Shown one piece after another: positions 11,782-24,600 of a stretch of 64,000 nucleotides of DNA; within the stretch, counting starts at the first letter, position 1, and each line of letters opens with the position of its first letter. A program made the translations under genes and the position numbers. Source of the stretch: Carya illinoinensis (taxonomy: Eukaryota > Streptophyta > Magnoliopsida > Fagales > Juglandaceae); assembly GCF_018687715.1 (NCBI RefSeq), contig NC_056767.1, positions 30,510,001-30,574,000 on the forward strand, in the 5' to 3' direction. A model generated the notes under the pieces. The model searched no databases. It worked only from the letters and a program-made list of their open reading frames with translations, and had not been told where the DNA came from.

Positions 11782-12226
11782 GATGCTAAACAATGTTTTG
11801 AATACCGTACCGGATGGCGTACCGGTCAAGGCACTGGAACGAAATATTTCGGTACCGGTACCGTTTCGTGTACCGTTTCGGAATAGTCGATATATAAATA
11901 AATTATATATATAAATATATATATAAATTATATTTCAAAATAATAATCTATATATGAATAAATTATACATGAATACATATGTATATATAAATTATAAATA
12001 GTCTAATATGAATTGGGGTAAAAAAATAAGATTATAACTTAAAAAAATGAAAAAAAAAAAATATGAAGGCCGAAATACCGAAATACCGGCCAGTACAGGC
12101 CGAAATACAAGCAGGTACGGCCGGTATTTCAGTCGGTACGAAACAGGTACCTTACCTGTACCGGCCTGGTGATCGGTACGGAATATACCGGCCGGTACGG
12201 TACGGTACCAAAAACTATGGTGCTAA
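11782..12226. mobile_element. TACCGG-rich MITE-like element, copy 2
   Basis: The 429-bp element 11790-12218 starts ACAATGTTTTGAATACCG. Both ends carry dense GTACCGG/CCGGTAC motifs and the core is AT-rich. It is bordered by GATGCTAA and GGTGCTAA (7 of 8). These duplications differ from those of copy 1, so the two inserted separately. Its CCGG-rich ends are better preserved than in copy 1. Confidence 0.72.
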
Positions 12227-15124
12227 ATGCAAAATATATAAAAAATAATTAATAATAATAGTAATAAAGTAATATTTTATAATTATTTTAGTTTAAAGAT
12301 GCATAATTCAACATGAAAGTTTTTCTTGAATGATAAAAATAATTTCTAAAATATATGATTTTGTAATTACAATAATTACATACAGATAAACCAATGCAAA
12401 TGGACGAGGGTCCATCCCAACTTATCTAAGCCCACAATTACCCTTTTTTTTTCCAACCCACAGAACTGCTGTGGGTTGCGCGCCAGGGGTATTGGAGTAA
12501 GAAAATGTTGACAGAAACACAGGAAATCTTGGCAGAACAAGAAAGAGAAATTGCAGGGACACACAATTGTTTTTTTGTACATTATTTTTCCAATTTTAGC
12601 ACAAGGACTCAAACCGTAAGCTAGACTGAGTCCTATGCTGTCAATAATAGTATTTTCCAAAAGGGGTATTGGCTGAGTAGTTGTGCACTTTCCTAAAAGT
12701 GATGTTGTTTTTTTGCCAGAATCTTAATTCTCAACAAAGCAAGGGCATTCGTAGCAGTCGTTAACTTGTTAAGAAAGAATGTGGTATACATCTTTACCCA
12801 TTATAACAAACAGGTTATGTGGCAAAGCCAACGGCTTCAACGGCTTTTGAGGTAGCTTTTTTTTGTCTTAACTGGCAGTTTAGTGTCAGCCAGAAAATCT
12901 TTAGCTTCGTTTTACTTCTGTTAGCGCTCTCTCTCCCTCCCTCCCACCTCCCATCTCTTTCTCAAAGTCTTCTCACTTATTGTCTCAATTTATTGCTTGC
13001 CAATCGTTCTTTCTCTTTAGCTTCATTTCCATGTGAACGCCACAAGAATTTCTGACTAGTGGCAAAGCTACATAATCAACACAGGTTTTGAGGGCAAAGT
13101 TTGAGCATGGCTGCATAATCAACCGAGCGCCTTTGAGGTAACTGTTTGAAACTTTGTTCGTCTACTCTTTCCTTCATTTTAGATAAACTTGAATGGTTTT
13201 ATATGGAGAGATTATTTACAGTTGCATTGGAAAAAACTAACAAGATAAACGCCAAATGAATCTAACATTTCCACTATTTCTCTGCTTCTTTGTACATTTA
13301 GTTCCAGTTATATATGCGTATGATTAAAGATATGCGTACTTTTCTAGAGGTAAGTTTGTTCTTTCTTTTCAAACAAAACTTGAATAACCTTACATTTTAA
13401 TTTATTATCTTTATTAATATTGACAACTTATAAACGCACAAGATGCATCTTGAACTCAAGATCCGCTCTCTTATGATCTTTTTCGTACTTGAAAAGAAAA
13501 TCTTTAATTGAACTAGAGCCCATCATTATCAGTTACTTAATGTTTTCATTGTTCGTCTCAATTAGGACGTACAGCGAGTCGCTAGCACATTAGCGGCCTA
13601 TCATGCAAAACTTGAAGCCATCGAGTGTGATGATTTCTAAGTTAGATGTAAATCAACAGGGTAGTTGAATTGTTAAGATTAATTCCCACCTTTCGTATCA
13701 TAGTTGCCATTGAACAGAGGCGCATTACAGATTCTTTTTCCCTTTCTTTATTGTTGTTTCATATATCTTCACTATTATTTATCTTTCCATTCGCACTTGA
13801 TCATGACAACAAGGCGTCAGAGTTTGTAGGATTTTGCACATACAAATGTGGTGAAGCTGGGTAGATATGGCTCAAGTACTTTTTCTTTTTTTCTAATAGG
13901 TAAATGGGCCAATTAGGATAAGAGAAAGTTATCGGTGAGTATAAAGTTTGTAAAAGTAATTATATAAATAGATAGAGAAAAAAAAAACAGGCAGAAGTGT
14001 AAAGTTTGCCTCGGCCAAGATTCAGAATGTGCCACGGTCCCCATTAATCCATCTACCGATTCTTAATGCTGAAAGAGAGAGACTGCTCGGAGCGTCCAAA
14101 AAATCAGAAGGAAATATATTTTTAAAGAGGGGAGTTCTACTCCCTTCGTAGGATTCCCGGTTTGAAAGGTGTTAGGATTTTACCTATAACAGGTTTATAA
14201 AAGAAATACATCAACAGGTTTGCTTCCTTTTTCAAGGGACTATCATCTATCCTCGTATCTGTTAGAAGTAAATATTAGTTCTTGCTTTTCTTTCCTAAGA
14301 TATGAAAGATGAGACGGTGAAAAACTCTACTGGATGGTTCAAAATAGTTAAGTCCGGTGCATCATTACCCTTTGATGGGATACATAAAAAACCTCCTTTT
14401 ACAGCAGTCCATTTCTAGACTCGTTAGAGAAAACATGACCAAACTAGATCTTTTTACTTCACTCATGTCTGCTTTTTATTCAAGTTTCTGTGCTGCATTT
14501 TTTGTAATAGGTTTTGTCGAGCTCACATTAATCCCCTCATTTTGTATTTCTCTATTTAGATTAGTGAAATACTTTTATCATTAAAAAAAAAAACACAGGT
14601 TAGGTAAAAAAAAAAGATGGCTACCGTCATCGATCTGCACCCACCAGTGGAGTTTTCCCCGCAGTGCCTGTAAAATAGACGCGACGCTATGGGAAACATT
14701 AGAATTATAAGGTCCGCTAGCATCGGAACAACAATGCCAAGTGACGCTGAACATGTTGAATGAATTCTAGTCACCTCCTCTGTTATTTAGTGTTAAAGAG
14801 CTTAAATATTTAAGCCTTTTTATAACTGCTCTTGGCCGGACTGGGTTAGGCAAGTCAAAGACTCAAAAGTCATTAGCAAACAGAAGAAATATTTCTTCCA
14901 AAAAAAAAAAGACAGAAGAAATATTAGATTTAGTATTATTATAATTAATAATATAGTAAATATTTGCACCATGTTGTCGTAGCAATCACCTTAAGACGTC
15001 AGACTCCTATATATCTAGAAGGATGCTCTCTGAACGAGAAAACCAACCAGTTAACAAATGGATCTCTCTTGCAGATAAGACCCTGAATGAGTGGTGGAAA
15101 GCCTGTCAAATGAAATAAGCAGCC
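12227..15124. other. Intergenic region upstream of the VQ gene
   Basis: Only short ORFs without recognisable homology were found. The last few hundred bases presumably contain the VQ gene promoter; no diagnostic element is claimed. A small target-duplicated insertion lies at 14880-14925. Confidence 0.45.
14880..14925 (+). mobile_element. Minimal poly(A) retro-insertion
   Basis: ACAGAAGAAATATT occurs at 14880-14893 and 14912-14925. The 18 nt between are TCTTCC followed by A11 and G. The tail lacks the CTATC motif of the other small insertions, so the source may differ. Confidence 0.6.
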
Positions 15125-15655
15125 ATGGAGAAGCCAGGGAACCAGGGCTGTAAACCCTTAACCACATTTGTACAAACAGACTCAAATACTTTCCGAGAGG
15201 TCGTACAACGCTTAACAGGCCCATCAGAAAGTAATGCAACACCAGAAGGAGCAACAATGAAGGTTGTGGGTGCAAAGAGGCCAACTGCCAAACTCCATGA
15301 GAGAAGGCAATACTCTAGGCCCAAGCTTGAGATAGTTAAACCCCCTTTCCAATTTAAACCCGGTTCATCATCCGACCAGAACCCAAGCGCCTCCCCCACC
15401 AAAACAGGTAACTCTAGTTTACTCCCAAGCCCTGTGACCCCTTCTACAATCTTCTCAAAGCTCTCCATTGAGGAAGAGGAAAAGAGGGTAGATTCAAGCA
15501 TTGCTGATTTGAATAGCCAAGAAGAAGAGAAAGCCATCAAAGAGAGGCGATTTTATTTGCATCCATCACCCCGGTCCAGGCCAGGGTACACTGAGCCAGA
15601 GTTGCTAACCTTGTTCCCTCTAACATCTCCGAAAACAAGTGAAAAATCATCATGA
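15125..15655 (+). CDS. VQ motif-containing protein (VQ11/VQ31-type)
   Basis: Intronless 176-aa ORF. The VQ motif FREVVQRLTG lies at residues 23-32 and fits FxxxVQxLTG exactly; in plants this motif binds the WRKY domain of group I/IIc transcription factors. Downstream are several Ser/Thr-Pro sites (SPT, SPVTPS, HPSP), consistent with the MAPK-phosphorylated VQ subgroup. The C-terminal half has the block ERRFYLHPSPRSRPGYTEPE followed by LLTLFPLTSP, typical of VQ4/11/31-like proteins. Likely a small nuclear cofactor in stress and defence signalling. It faces the 3' end of the HDC1-like gene about 3.3 kb away. Confidence 0.88.
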   Translation: MEKPGNQGCKPLTTFVQTDSNTFREVVQRLTGPSESNATPEGATMKVVGAKRPTAKLHERRQYSRPKLEIVKPPFQFKPGSSSDQNPSASPTKTGNSSLLPSPVTPSTIFSKLSIEEEEKRVDSSIADLNSQEEEKAIKERRFYLHPSPRSRPGYTEPELLTLFPLTSPKTSEKSS

Positions 15656-18600
15656 TTCTGAGAATGCAAGTGCTCCTGTTATAACTTGTTCTTGCCTATT
15701 CCAAACTACAGTACACCACGTCACCATATAGAGAGAACTTCTTGGGGAAAGCTTAATAAATTTCTATTCTCCTGTTATGTTTAATTTATATATTGTCCTG
15801 TCGAAACTAATTATATTGAACTCTTGCTTGAGTTTTTGTTTGCTCCAAATAAATTCAGTTTCTCACTAAGAAAGAGGACCTAAATGTAATTTTGAGAAAG
15901 AAAAACAGATCAGCTTTGGGATATTTGTTGTTGGAACTAACAAATGAGTTAATTACCAAACATACAAACATATATATATATATATATATATATTGTGCAA
16001 GGAGTATTGAGATCTCTCCAATGCGGATAAGAATGGACCTTCTTTGTTAGGCTTTAGATTTAATGCAATTAATGTTGAATTGCTTTAGATAGAAGCATAA
16101 TCTGTTATCCACGACTTTTTATAACGCTTTTCATCGAGCATCCTCGAAACTAGCTCTAACGGCATATCCAATCCATCTCACTGGTAAGCGACTCAGCAGG
16201 TGGACTGAGGCCATTAAGCACATACAGGAAGGAAGCTCATAATTAATCAACTAAATAGCACTGCATCGGGCTTCATTACTCGAGCTTCACCATGACAGTC
16301 TTTCCCTGCATGAACACGAACCATTAGATTCCATTAGTGAGATCTTTTCGGACATCCCATTAAAACTGTACACTTGAGTACACAAGTAGATAAGTACTGA
16401 GAGTATTCAAACTGTAAAGAGAGAAAATTCAGATACGAGATTGAATTTTAAATATAAAAACATGTGGGATATATAAGACTAGTTGAGTGCTATGATTCAG
16501 GATATGAACTTTGAACTTCAACAGAGAGGTTTGACTGTGAACTGGAATGATCTTCAATATCAGTGGGGATTGTTGGTAATTAGAGCATGGGAACTGTCTG
16601 TGTCTGTGTGGACTCCAGAGGATTTACTTTCGTTCTTCAGCAAAACTTCAAAGCTGCGTCGCCCAGCTTGAAGATCAGCAAAGGAGATGTTCGAACTTGG
16701 AATCATACGAGGCCAGTGTAAATCAAGCAAAAAATGAGTTGTACGCAAGTGCTAGACCACTGGGTATGACGGAAACATTATCTTCCTCATCAACGGGCTT
16801 CCCAACAGCTGCAAGTTGTAAATAGTTTTTTTTTTTTTTAAGCCTGGTCCTGCTCCAATAGTTAAAGATTCAACCTTTAATCTAAAAGCCAGACTATTGA
16901 ATACAAATCCTATAACCTCACTACCTCAGGATCATCTTCTTGTAGCATTCAGCCAACTGTATAAATGTTGATCCCTTCATTGCCAAGCAACAAATCCAGG
17001 ATTCAGTAGTTCTTTAAAAGCGGTGCAATAATTGCACCTTTTTTTTTTTAACGCTATTTTATTTTTATGATTATTATTATTTGATTTGGCTTAGGCAAAC
17101 GGTGATTTTTTTTTTTCTTTTATGATGTTGCATTTCGGAATGAAAATATCCCTATTTGCAAACTGAAAGAAAGTCACATTTTCCATATTATTAATATGGA
17201 ACTGCTACGCGCATTCCGCCATATCAGTGGTTGTTTTATATATACAAAAAAAAAAAAATGGAAGAAGAAGAAGAAAACCATAGAAGAGTCCTGTACCAAG
17301 ATCCCATTTTTCCCGTTCATCTCCCCAAATTCCATTTTCGCCGTTGGTGGTAGCATTTTTGCTTATTAATATACATTTTAAAAACTTAATATTTTTTTTC
17401 TAGTAACAGCATTGGTAATGATCTAATTATTGCTAAGTCTAAAATTTAACTAAAATATCACATTTTGACCGTAACATCAATTTTTAGTTAAATAAATCCA
17501 TAATGAACTAGACATTTTTAATGTAAAATAATAATAGCAACTTGATTTACTTGATTTGAAAAGTACATTTTTGTCCTTTAGTGCATTACGAGATTAATAA
17601 CTTTTGCTATGTTTAGATGCTCAAATGATTTCAAACGACAAAAATTAAAAAAAATGATTTCAAATTAATAAATAGTCATAAAAAAATAATAAGTAACTTG
17701 TAAATACTATTAAAATAATATGAGACTCCTTCACTTAAATACTTTTACCAAAGGAGCACCTCTACGATGACATTTTAGCCGTCAATTCTTGCTATTTGCA
17801 GGACCATAAATCTTTTTTCACCTCTGCCTGCCTTCATTCTGAGGACCAATACGATTTGGCCACGGCATACATATAAATGCTGTCCGTCCGAAACAAGTTT
17901 TATTTCTTAATTTTTTACTAAAAAGATAATATAAGTTAAGAAAAAATCTAGTTGTAAGCACACTTGTATACTAATATGTGCACCAATTTATTGTGATTAA
18001 TCAAAAAATAAATTTTATCGAAAATAATACTAATTTAACTTTTAAGTATGAAAAAATATTAGTATACATATTAGTACGCGACTTTGTTTGTATATAACAA
18101 AACTCATAAGCTAAGGATGAAAATTTGATCCAAAAAATCGGATAACCAGCCCAAATTGTGTGATTGGTTCGGTTTTGAATTGGTTCGGTTTTGAACCGGT
18201 CAGACTGCTTTTTACATTTTAAAAATCGATTAAATTCGGTCCGAGTTGGATTTTTAACTTTCTGACACCTAACCAAACCAATTTATAAAATATATATAAA
18301 AAAATTAATTTTTAATATCATATAAAATATTATATATATAATTTTTATATATAATATACAATTATATATGAAATTTTTATATATAATATATATAATTATC
18401 TATGAAATAATTTCATATTATAATTTATAACATAAAATTTTAATATTACATATGAACGTTTGTTTGAAAATATGTTATTAATATAAAATATATATATTAA
18501 TTACATTTTATGACCTAATAAATTCTTAACATATTCTTTTTGATAAATACATAATACATTAATAATACTAATACACATTATTAAATATACATTACAAAAG

Positions 18601-18941
18601 TATATTTTTTTTATGACATTGGTACTTGATTAAAACTGAAAAATCAGACCGGAACCGATAAAACCGGAAGTACTCATTGAAAAAAAGCTGCAATCTCATC
18701 GTAAGAAATTTCAAATACTCTCCTAATGAGGTGTGGAACATCACCTTATTCATGTCATGCCCTAAGCATATTCTTCGACACCCAGGTGTACTCATTTGCA
18801 TGCAGAAGTTAAAATAAATAGATAACCAGCATTTTTATGATTCGGAACTTGCATCATTACAAAGCAACAGATTTGTTCAATACATCGGATCAGGATCAAA
18901 TAGTTCTACATACATAGTGAAGGTACCTTTAAAAGACTTGA
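15656..18941. other. Spacer between the VQ and HDC1 genes
   Basis: Contains a (TA)n run at 15969-15993, an unassigned possible coiled-coil reading at 16630-16820, AT-rich spacer, and a GGTTCGGTTTTGAACCGG-type repeat (18160-18260 and 18640-18670) resembling the ends of hAT-like MITEs. No complete gene was recognised. Confidence 0.45.
17950..18085. mobile_element. Short MITE, family shared with 41800-41950
   Basis: Inverted ends GTATACTAATATGTGCACCAA and CATATTAGTACGCG surround an AT-rich core. The core, GATTAATCAAAAAATAAA then ATACTAATTTAACTTTTAAG, recurs reverse-complemented at 41800-41950. Confidence 0.55.
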
Positions 18942-21564
18942 CTAACTGGTGGCTAGAAAATGCACCCTAGCAAGTGTGTATTCTTTTCCAGAAATCCATA
19001 CTCCTGTTTGTGACCACTGCACGTCTTCCCAATCAAGATTTTCCTCCAATACCTAATTGACAGAACAGGATTCCATTATATAGATGTTCAAGCACACAGA
19101 GAAATTGAACTCAAACAAATTTGACGACTATATCCATTTGTATAGCGATTCAATGAAGGTAGTCCTAAACAAAGATGCGAATGACGCAATTGATTTCTCT
19201 TGCTCTTACGAAAATTGGAATAAAAAGTCAAACAAATTGAGCTATATGTTGGGCAGTGACAAATAACAGCTCTAGTCTATAAGCAATTTACCGTGAGGAC
19301 CAGCTTCACAAAAGCACCAGATATATGTGGAAAAGAAACATGCAAAAGCAAATAGTAGAGGCAGATAAAAACACCCAGTACATACTTATAATTTTTACTT
19401 TTATTTTTTTGGCACGGGATGTCCGAAAACAAAGTCCCAACTAATCCTAGCGGTGCACAGGCCCTTATATAGTCATAATTTTGGGGAATGATGGGAAGAT
19501 TTTATCTGAAAGCAACCGTTTCTAGAGATTTTGATGAAAAATGCAGGTAAGTCAAAATAGACAAAATGGGGACAAGAAGTACCTCCACATGTTCAAGGGG
19601 AAGAGGGATCCCAACTGATTGCATGACTTTCTGGGGTAGAGGCTTCTTGCATCGAGACCACCGAAATGCATCAATCACCATGTTATCACAATCATTTCTT
19701 TCACCATTTGTGGAATGTGAGTGATGATTCTGAGACTTCTCCGTCTCCAAGTCATGTACCTGAGTTGCTGGTATAGCTTTGACCATTTTCTCTCCAGTGA
19801 AACAAAGCTCATACCTGTAGGTAATAACTCATGAGATGAGAAAAGACAAGACGGTCACATACGTGGACTTCAGCCTCCACTACCTCAGAATTTTAGAAAT
19901 ATGTGATCCCGTGATTATAAAGAGTATGTTGTAAAACAACAAAAGCAAGGGAATTGAGCAGGTAAAGATAGACCCAACCAATTATAGTAAACAATAAAAA
20001 GAAGAGAGGATGGACTGGAGGTGTTTAATCCCATCCCATTGACATGCTAAGTTTTCCTAGTAAACTGTTGCATTTTAAGTCTGAAGAGATTCAGATGAGG
20101 GAAATCAAGCTAAAAATGGGCAAAAATTGCAAATTTAGGTTCCATATTCATTCACTGCTTCCAGAGGTACGTACCGACTGAATAAAAATAAACTTTGAGA
20201 CGGTGTTAAAACATGAAATTCGGTACATAGATAATCGAGCTGAATTAGCACTTACTATAAAGAATACCTGCGTGAATGGGTTTCTAAATACAAAACTTCT
20301 CCCTTCTTCAATCGTGCAGATGTATAAAGGGGTTTCTTCAGACCCTTGTCAGCAACAATGCTTATGCTGTATTTAATCCTGAAGAAATTCATAAGAACAC
20401 GCGCGAGGAGAGCAACAATCATTTAAGTGTTAAAGGCTTAAGAAACAAAGCAGCAGCAACAACAACAGAAGCTGCTTAAAAAAAAATGTGGCATCTACAC
20501 ATAGGTGAATGTGGAAAACCAGATACTCAAAATATAAATATGTTCACAATTCTTAAGCCATGTATTTACCATTGTCCCTAGGACTGACAATTATGTGTGA
20601 CTGGTCAAAGATGGATTGCATTAACAGCAATGTCAAGCAAATAAATCATAGCCACAACAATGTAAATAATGTAACCTATACCAGAAGGGGTGGCGATGGA
20701 GGAGCAAAAGAGAATTCACTCACATGATATGTTGAGAAAAGGCATCCTTTAAGGCAAATGCATCCACTGAAGTATAACCTAGACGGAATAGGGGCTGTTT
20801 GGTTTTGTTTAAGAGAGAAGGCAAGGAGTTTTTCTTAGGGAGAGATGGGTGTAATGCCATAGTGCTGGATATGTTTAGTCTATTACTCAGTAAATACCTC
20901 TTCAAAGACGTAACTGGCAGAATGGTTTGAAGCATAGACTACAGTGGATATTCAAGCTTGTGGACATCCAAACCACACATTTATTTATTTTTGATAAGTA
21001 AACCACACATTTATCAGTAAGCCAAACTTCTAAACCTATTTTTTAAAAGGATACAAACAATAATTGCATGTGATGTCAGATTTTATTTAAAATTTCCTGA
21101 AACCAGAGTAATTTTATATTTTTCAAGTTGGAGAAGCTAGAAGGACAACAAAAAATGGGCAAGGCTTTAAGTACATGATCTAATAATTTTTGTGAAACTA
21201 AATCTTGGTCCATGCTTTCGTTTAATCATGTGGCCACCATCTCATAGATCAATACCATCCAAACCCCCTCCCCCCCCTTCCCCCCTCTCCCCTTTTTTGC
21301 TTCTTTCGTTTATGTTTATCAGGCTGCCATACTAAAATTATTAGATTTGAGTAAAAACACCAATACCTTTTTTCTAATATATATATAGAGGTAAAGAATT
21401 AAAGAAGGAACAGTAAAAACACCAAAAGTTGCGAGAGAAACTCACAACAGAGATAACAGAGCTTGTGAACACTAACAATACATAAGTTCTAAGAACTTAA
21501 ATATTTGCAATCCCCCCACGGTGCATCTCCAATTATTAACACAGGCTCATGATCAAAAAAGGAT

Positions 21565-21624
<60 letters not shown>

Positions 21625-24600
21625 AAGTGTACCAAGGCTCATTGCAGAGGTTGTACTGTATTGTAACTTCTCGTACATATCGCTGTTGCCGCAATGCATT
21701 CTAGAGAATGAAAGTCATCATGAGACTAATTACAATCCACAATTCATACATGTTTTTACAATTATATAATAACTTTGCAATCTCAAAACTCACGTCTCAT
21801 AAATTTTAAAATTGCGATTATAAAAGGTCAGATATCTACTGTTTGATGATGCTACAATGCTTTACTACCTTCTTTTTACCAAGCACAAGGCATAGTTAGC
21901 ACAATACAATCCTAGAAAGTTTAGGCAGTAGATCATCTTCTACCCCTTCTCTCCCTAAAAAGTTGTTTTCTGGATCTAAGAGCTGCTTGATTCTTTCTTA
22001 GTTAGCCTCTCTAGGTTTCATTTTCCTTTATCGATGAATATATGGATCTCTCTGTGCAGTGCTCAGCATTCTATAAACTTCGCCAGAAGTGAGGAGTTGC
22101 TTCCCAAGTTTGCCTAATGCTTTCCCGACATGGTAACAAAGCCAGGTAGACTGGGAGGTCTAAAGCCCAAGATGAATCACCTTAAAGAAGGTTATGAAAT
22201 GCAAATTTTCTTCTTCAACAGTATGATGCTTATATGCCAAATGACAATCATAACTTCCATTTTATCATTTGAAAACATTATGAATTGCAAATAATTGTCA
22301 TATTTCATTTCTTTATCTACTTTATATTTAAATTTTGGCAAGTAAATTGATCAAAATTCATTAAAGAGCGCTTGGGGTTCAACCCAAATATAATGGGAAC
22401 CACAGATATTTGGCTCAAACTACTAAACAATAAAGTAGTAGATGTAAGATGTCCACCACTGGATCACACAATTAGGCCTGCCACCCGCCCTATGCGGGCA
22501 GGCTGCCGGCCACCCCGCCCCCGCACCTGCCTGGACGGGGGGGTCCCTCTGTTGAACCAGCACCTGGCCCCATCCCACATACGTGGGTGGCCCCACCTGG
22601 CTGCCCGGAGGGCAGATTGCCCTACGGGCCGTTTGGCCACCCGTTGGCCTGAATGGGTCATAGGCCCATTGAGCCAGAAACCTGTTTTTAGAGCCCATAA
22701 TGACTTTAACAGCCCGGAAATGGCTTTCAGCCCATATCTAGCAAAATAAATACATAATTTTTTTTGTAAGTAAAAATAAATACAATACAATAACCTATCA
22801 AAAAAAAAAAGTAAAAATAAATACAATAATTTTTCAATCTAAACTTTATATAAATAAACTTTATATCTACACTTCATATGACGATTAAATTGGAAAATGC
22901 ATTTAGTATACAATAATAATAGAATAATGCAAGATACAGTCCTATGGTCTACAAGTCTTGTGCAGTCCCTTTGAAAAAAAGTGGGGCCCACCATAAAAGT
23001 GAGTTTTTTCATGTGGGTCCTTGGTGTGCCCCACTTGTTTTTAAAAGGAATCTGCGGGGTTTGCACATCCTAGGACTGTACAAATCATTTTCCATAATAA
23101 AAGATCTGTCACTACCCAAAAAATATGCTCATATTTAAGAAAATTTTGTCCAAACTTAGTGTATTTCTCGACAATTCCACAAATACGAATGTGTCTCAAG
23201 TCTTAGGAGAATAGTACCACACGGTTTACTTTCATAAGGACAAAATCTGAATTGAATTTAATTTCAGACCACAGACAATTCCTCTCATAGTGTCAAGTAC
23301 ACAAATGTTTTGCCAGTGTATTGGATGCTTGGGGGTATGGCAGTCCCTACCCCACCTAAAAGAATGTTCTTAAAACGATCAAGCACAAGTTAAAATTTTT
23401 CTACAGCATCATAAAAAAAATTCATAATAATACAGACAGGGCATGTAAAAGATGCTTGCTACAGAAGCATAATACATATATATATATATATATTTATTTA
23501 TAGGTAAGATACAATTTTATTAAGAAGAAAGAAGGCATAACCCAGTAAATAGGGATTATACATTAAATCCACCTAAAAAGAATCAAAAATGTTTTCATGA
23601 AAAAAGATGTTTTTTTATAAGTAATGACAAAAGAAATTCTAGCATGCAGAAAAGTCTCAAACAGTTGGTTTAAGAGAAGATGTCAGTGGTACCGAAGCGG
23701 CAGCCCTGGTAGTCATTGTCCGTTCGACGGCCACAGGAGCAAGGGTAGGCTCCACTGTTGATGTATGTGTAAGACAAGGTTCAAGATCAATGGTTCCACC
23801 ACCTTTCTGAAATTTAAATATAAAAACACAACAGAAAATTAAGACAACATCAAGATTGGCTTTCAGATTAGAAAATGTATATTTCACAGATACCATTTAG
23901 AGCATCAAATGAAACTAATAGCAAATCCAAGCCACAAGTCCATAGACTTATACAAAGCATTTCCAAAATCAAATGAAAGCACAAAAGAGATACCATAACT
24001 ACTTTTTTTTTTTGATAGGTAGATACCATAACTACTTGGGCGAGGCAACAATGAAAAGATAGACTATAACTAGATGTTTATAACCTTCACGATGCAGCAT
24101 CGCTCAACACGGTAACTACAACCAATTGCAGCACCCCAAGCTCGAGAACGAACATTATTTCTCAAAGTGGATATGTAACCTATTAAACGTTGGAAGTACA
24201 ATGTTAGAATTACAAAAGTCATAAGCAGAATTTTTTGAAAAATATTTTTACTTGATAGGTAGAATTAGCACAAAATATAAAAAGCAAACAAGAGAAAAAT
24301 TAAAGAAATTTCTGGAACATGCTCACAAAGTAATAATTTGTAATGACCCAAGGAAGGCCCAAGTCATATCTGGGCCTATACTCTAAAGGACTTGTCAATG
24401 TTACAATTGAAGTCCCTTGGAATCATTATAAAGGGCAAGAACTTCTCCATCCCAAGAAACTCCTTCACCATCTTCCTATACTCAATCCAAGATATTACAA
24501 TCTCTCCCCTTAAATTCCTGAAGTTCTGGTCAGGCCATCCCAGGACTTGACTATTGACTTAGAAATTGTCCAATCTATTTTGTTTTTATATATAAGTAGA

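Noticed and set aside
12819..13055. 78-aa ORF with a hydrophobic segment
   Set aside because: Low-complexity Leu/Ser/Phe composition, no homology, no plausible gene context.
14357..14584. 75-aa ORF upstream of the VQ gene
   Set aside because: AT-rich, no domain, no splice partners recognised.
16265..16310. Possible minus-strand terminal exon reading GKTVMVKLE then stop after an AG
   Set aside because: Only nine residues and no further exons recognised upstream at 16400-17300; too little to call a gene.
16630..16820. Coiled-coil-like reading LQSCVAQLEDQQRRCSNLES on the plus strand
   Set aside because: No family recognised and no flanking exons; may be a gene fragment, but unsupported.
21565..21620. 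GA repeat as a regulatory GAGA element
   Set aside because: It is an intronic microsatellite; no evidence for regulatory function.
22372..22826. ORFs of 91-125 aa in the GC-rich island
   Set aside because: Open frames result from GC-rich composition; no homology and they lie in an HDC1 intron.
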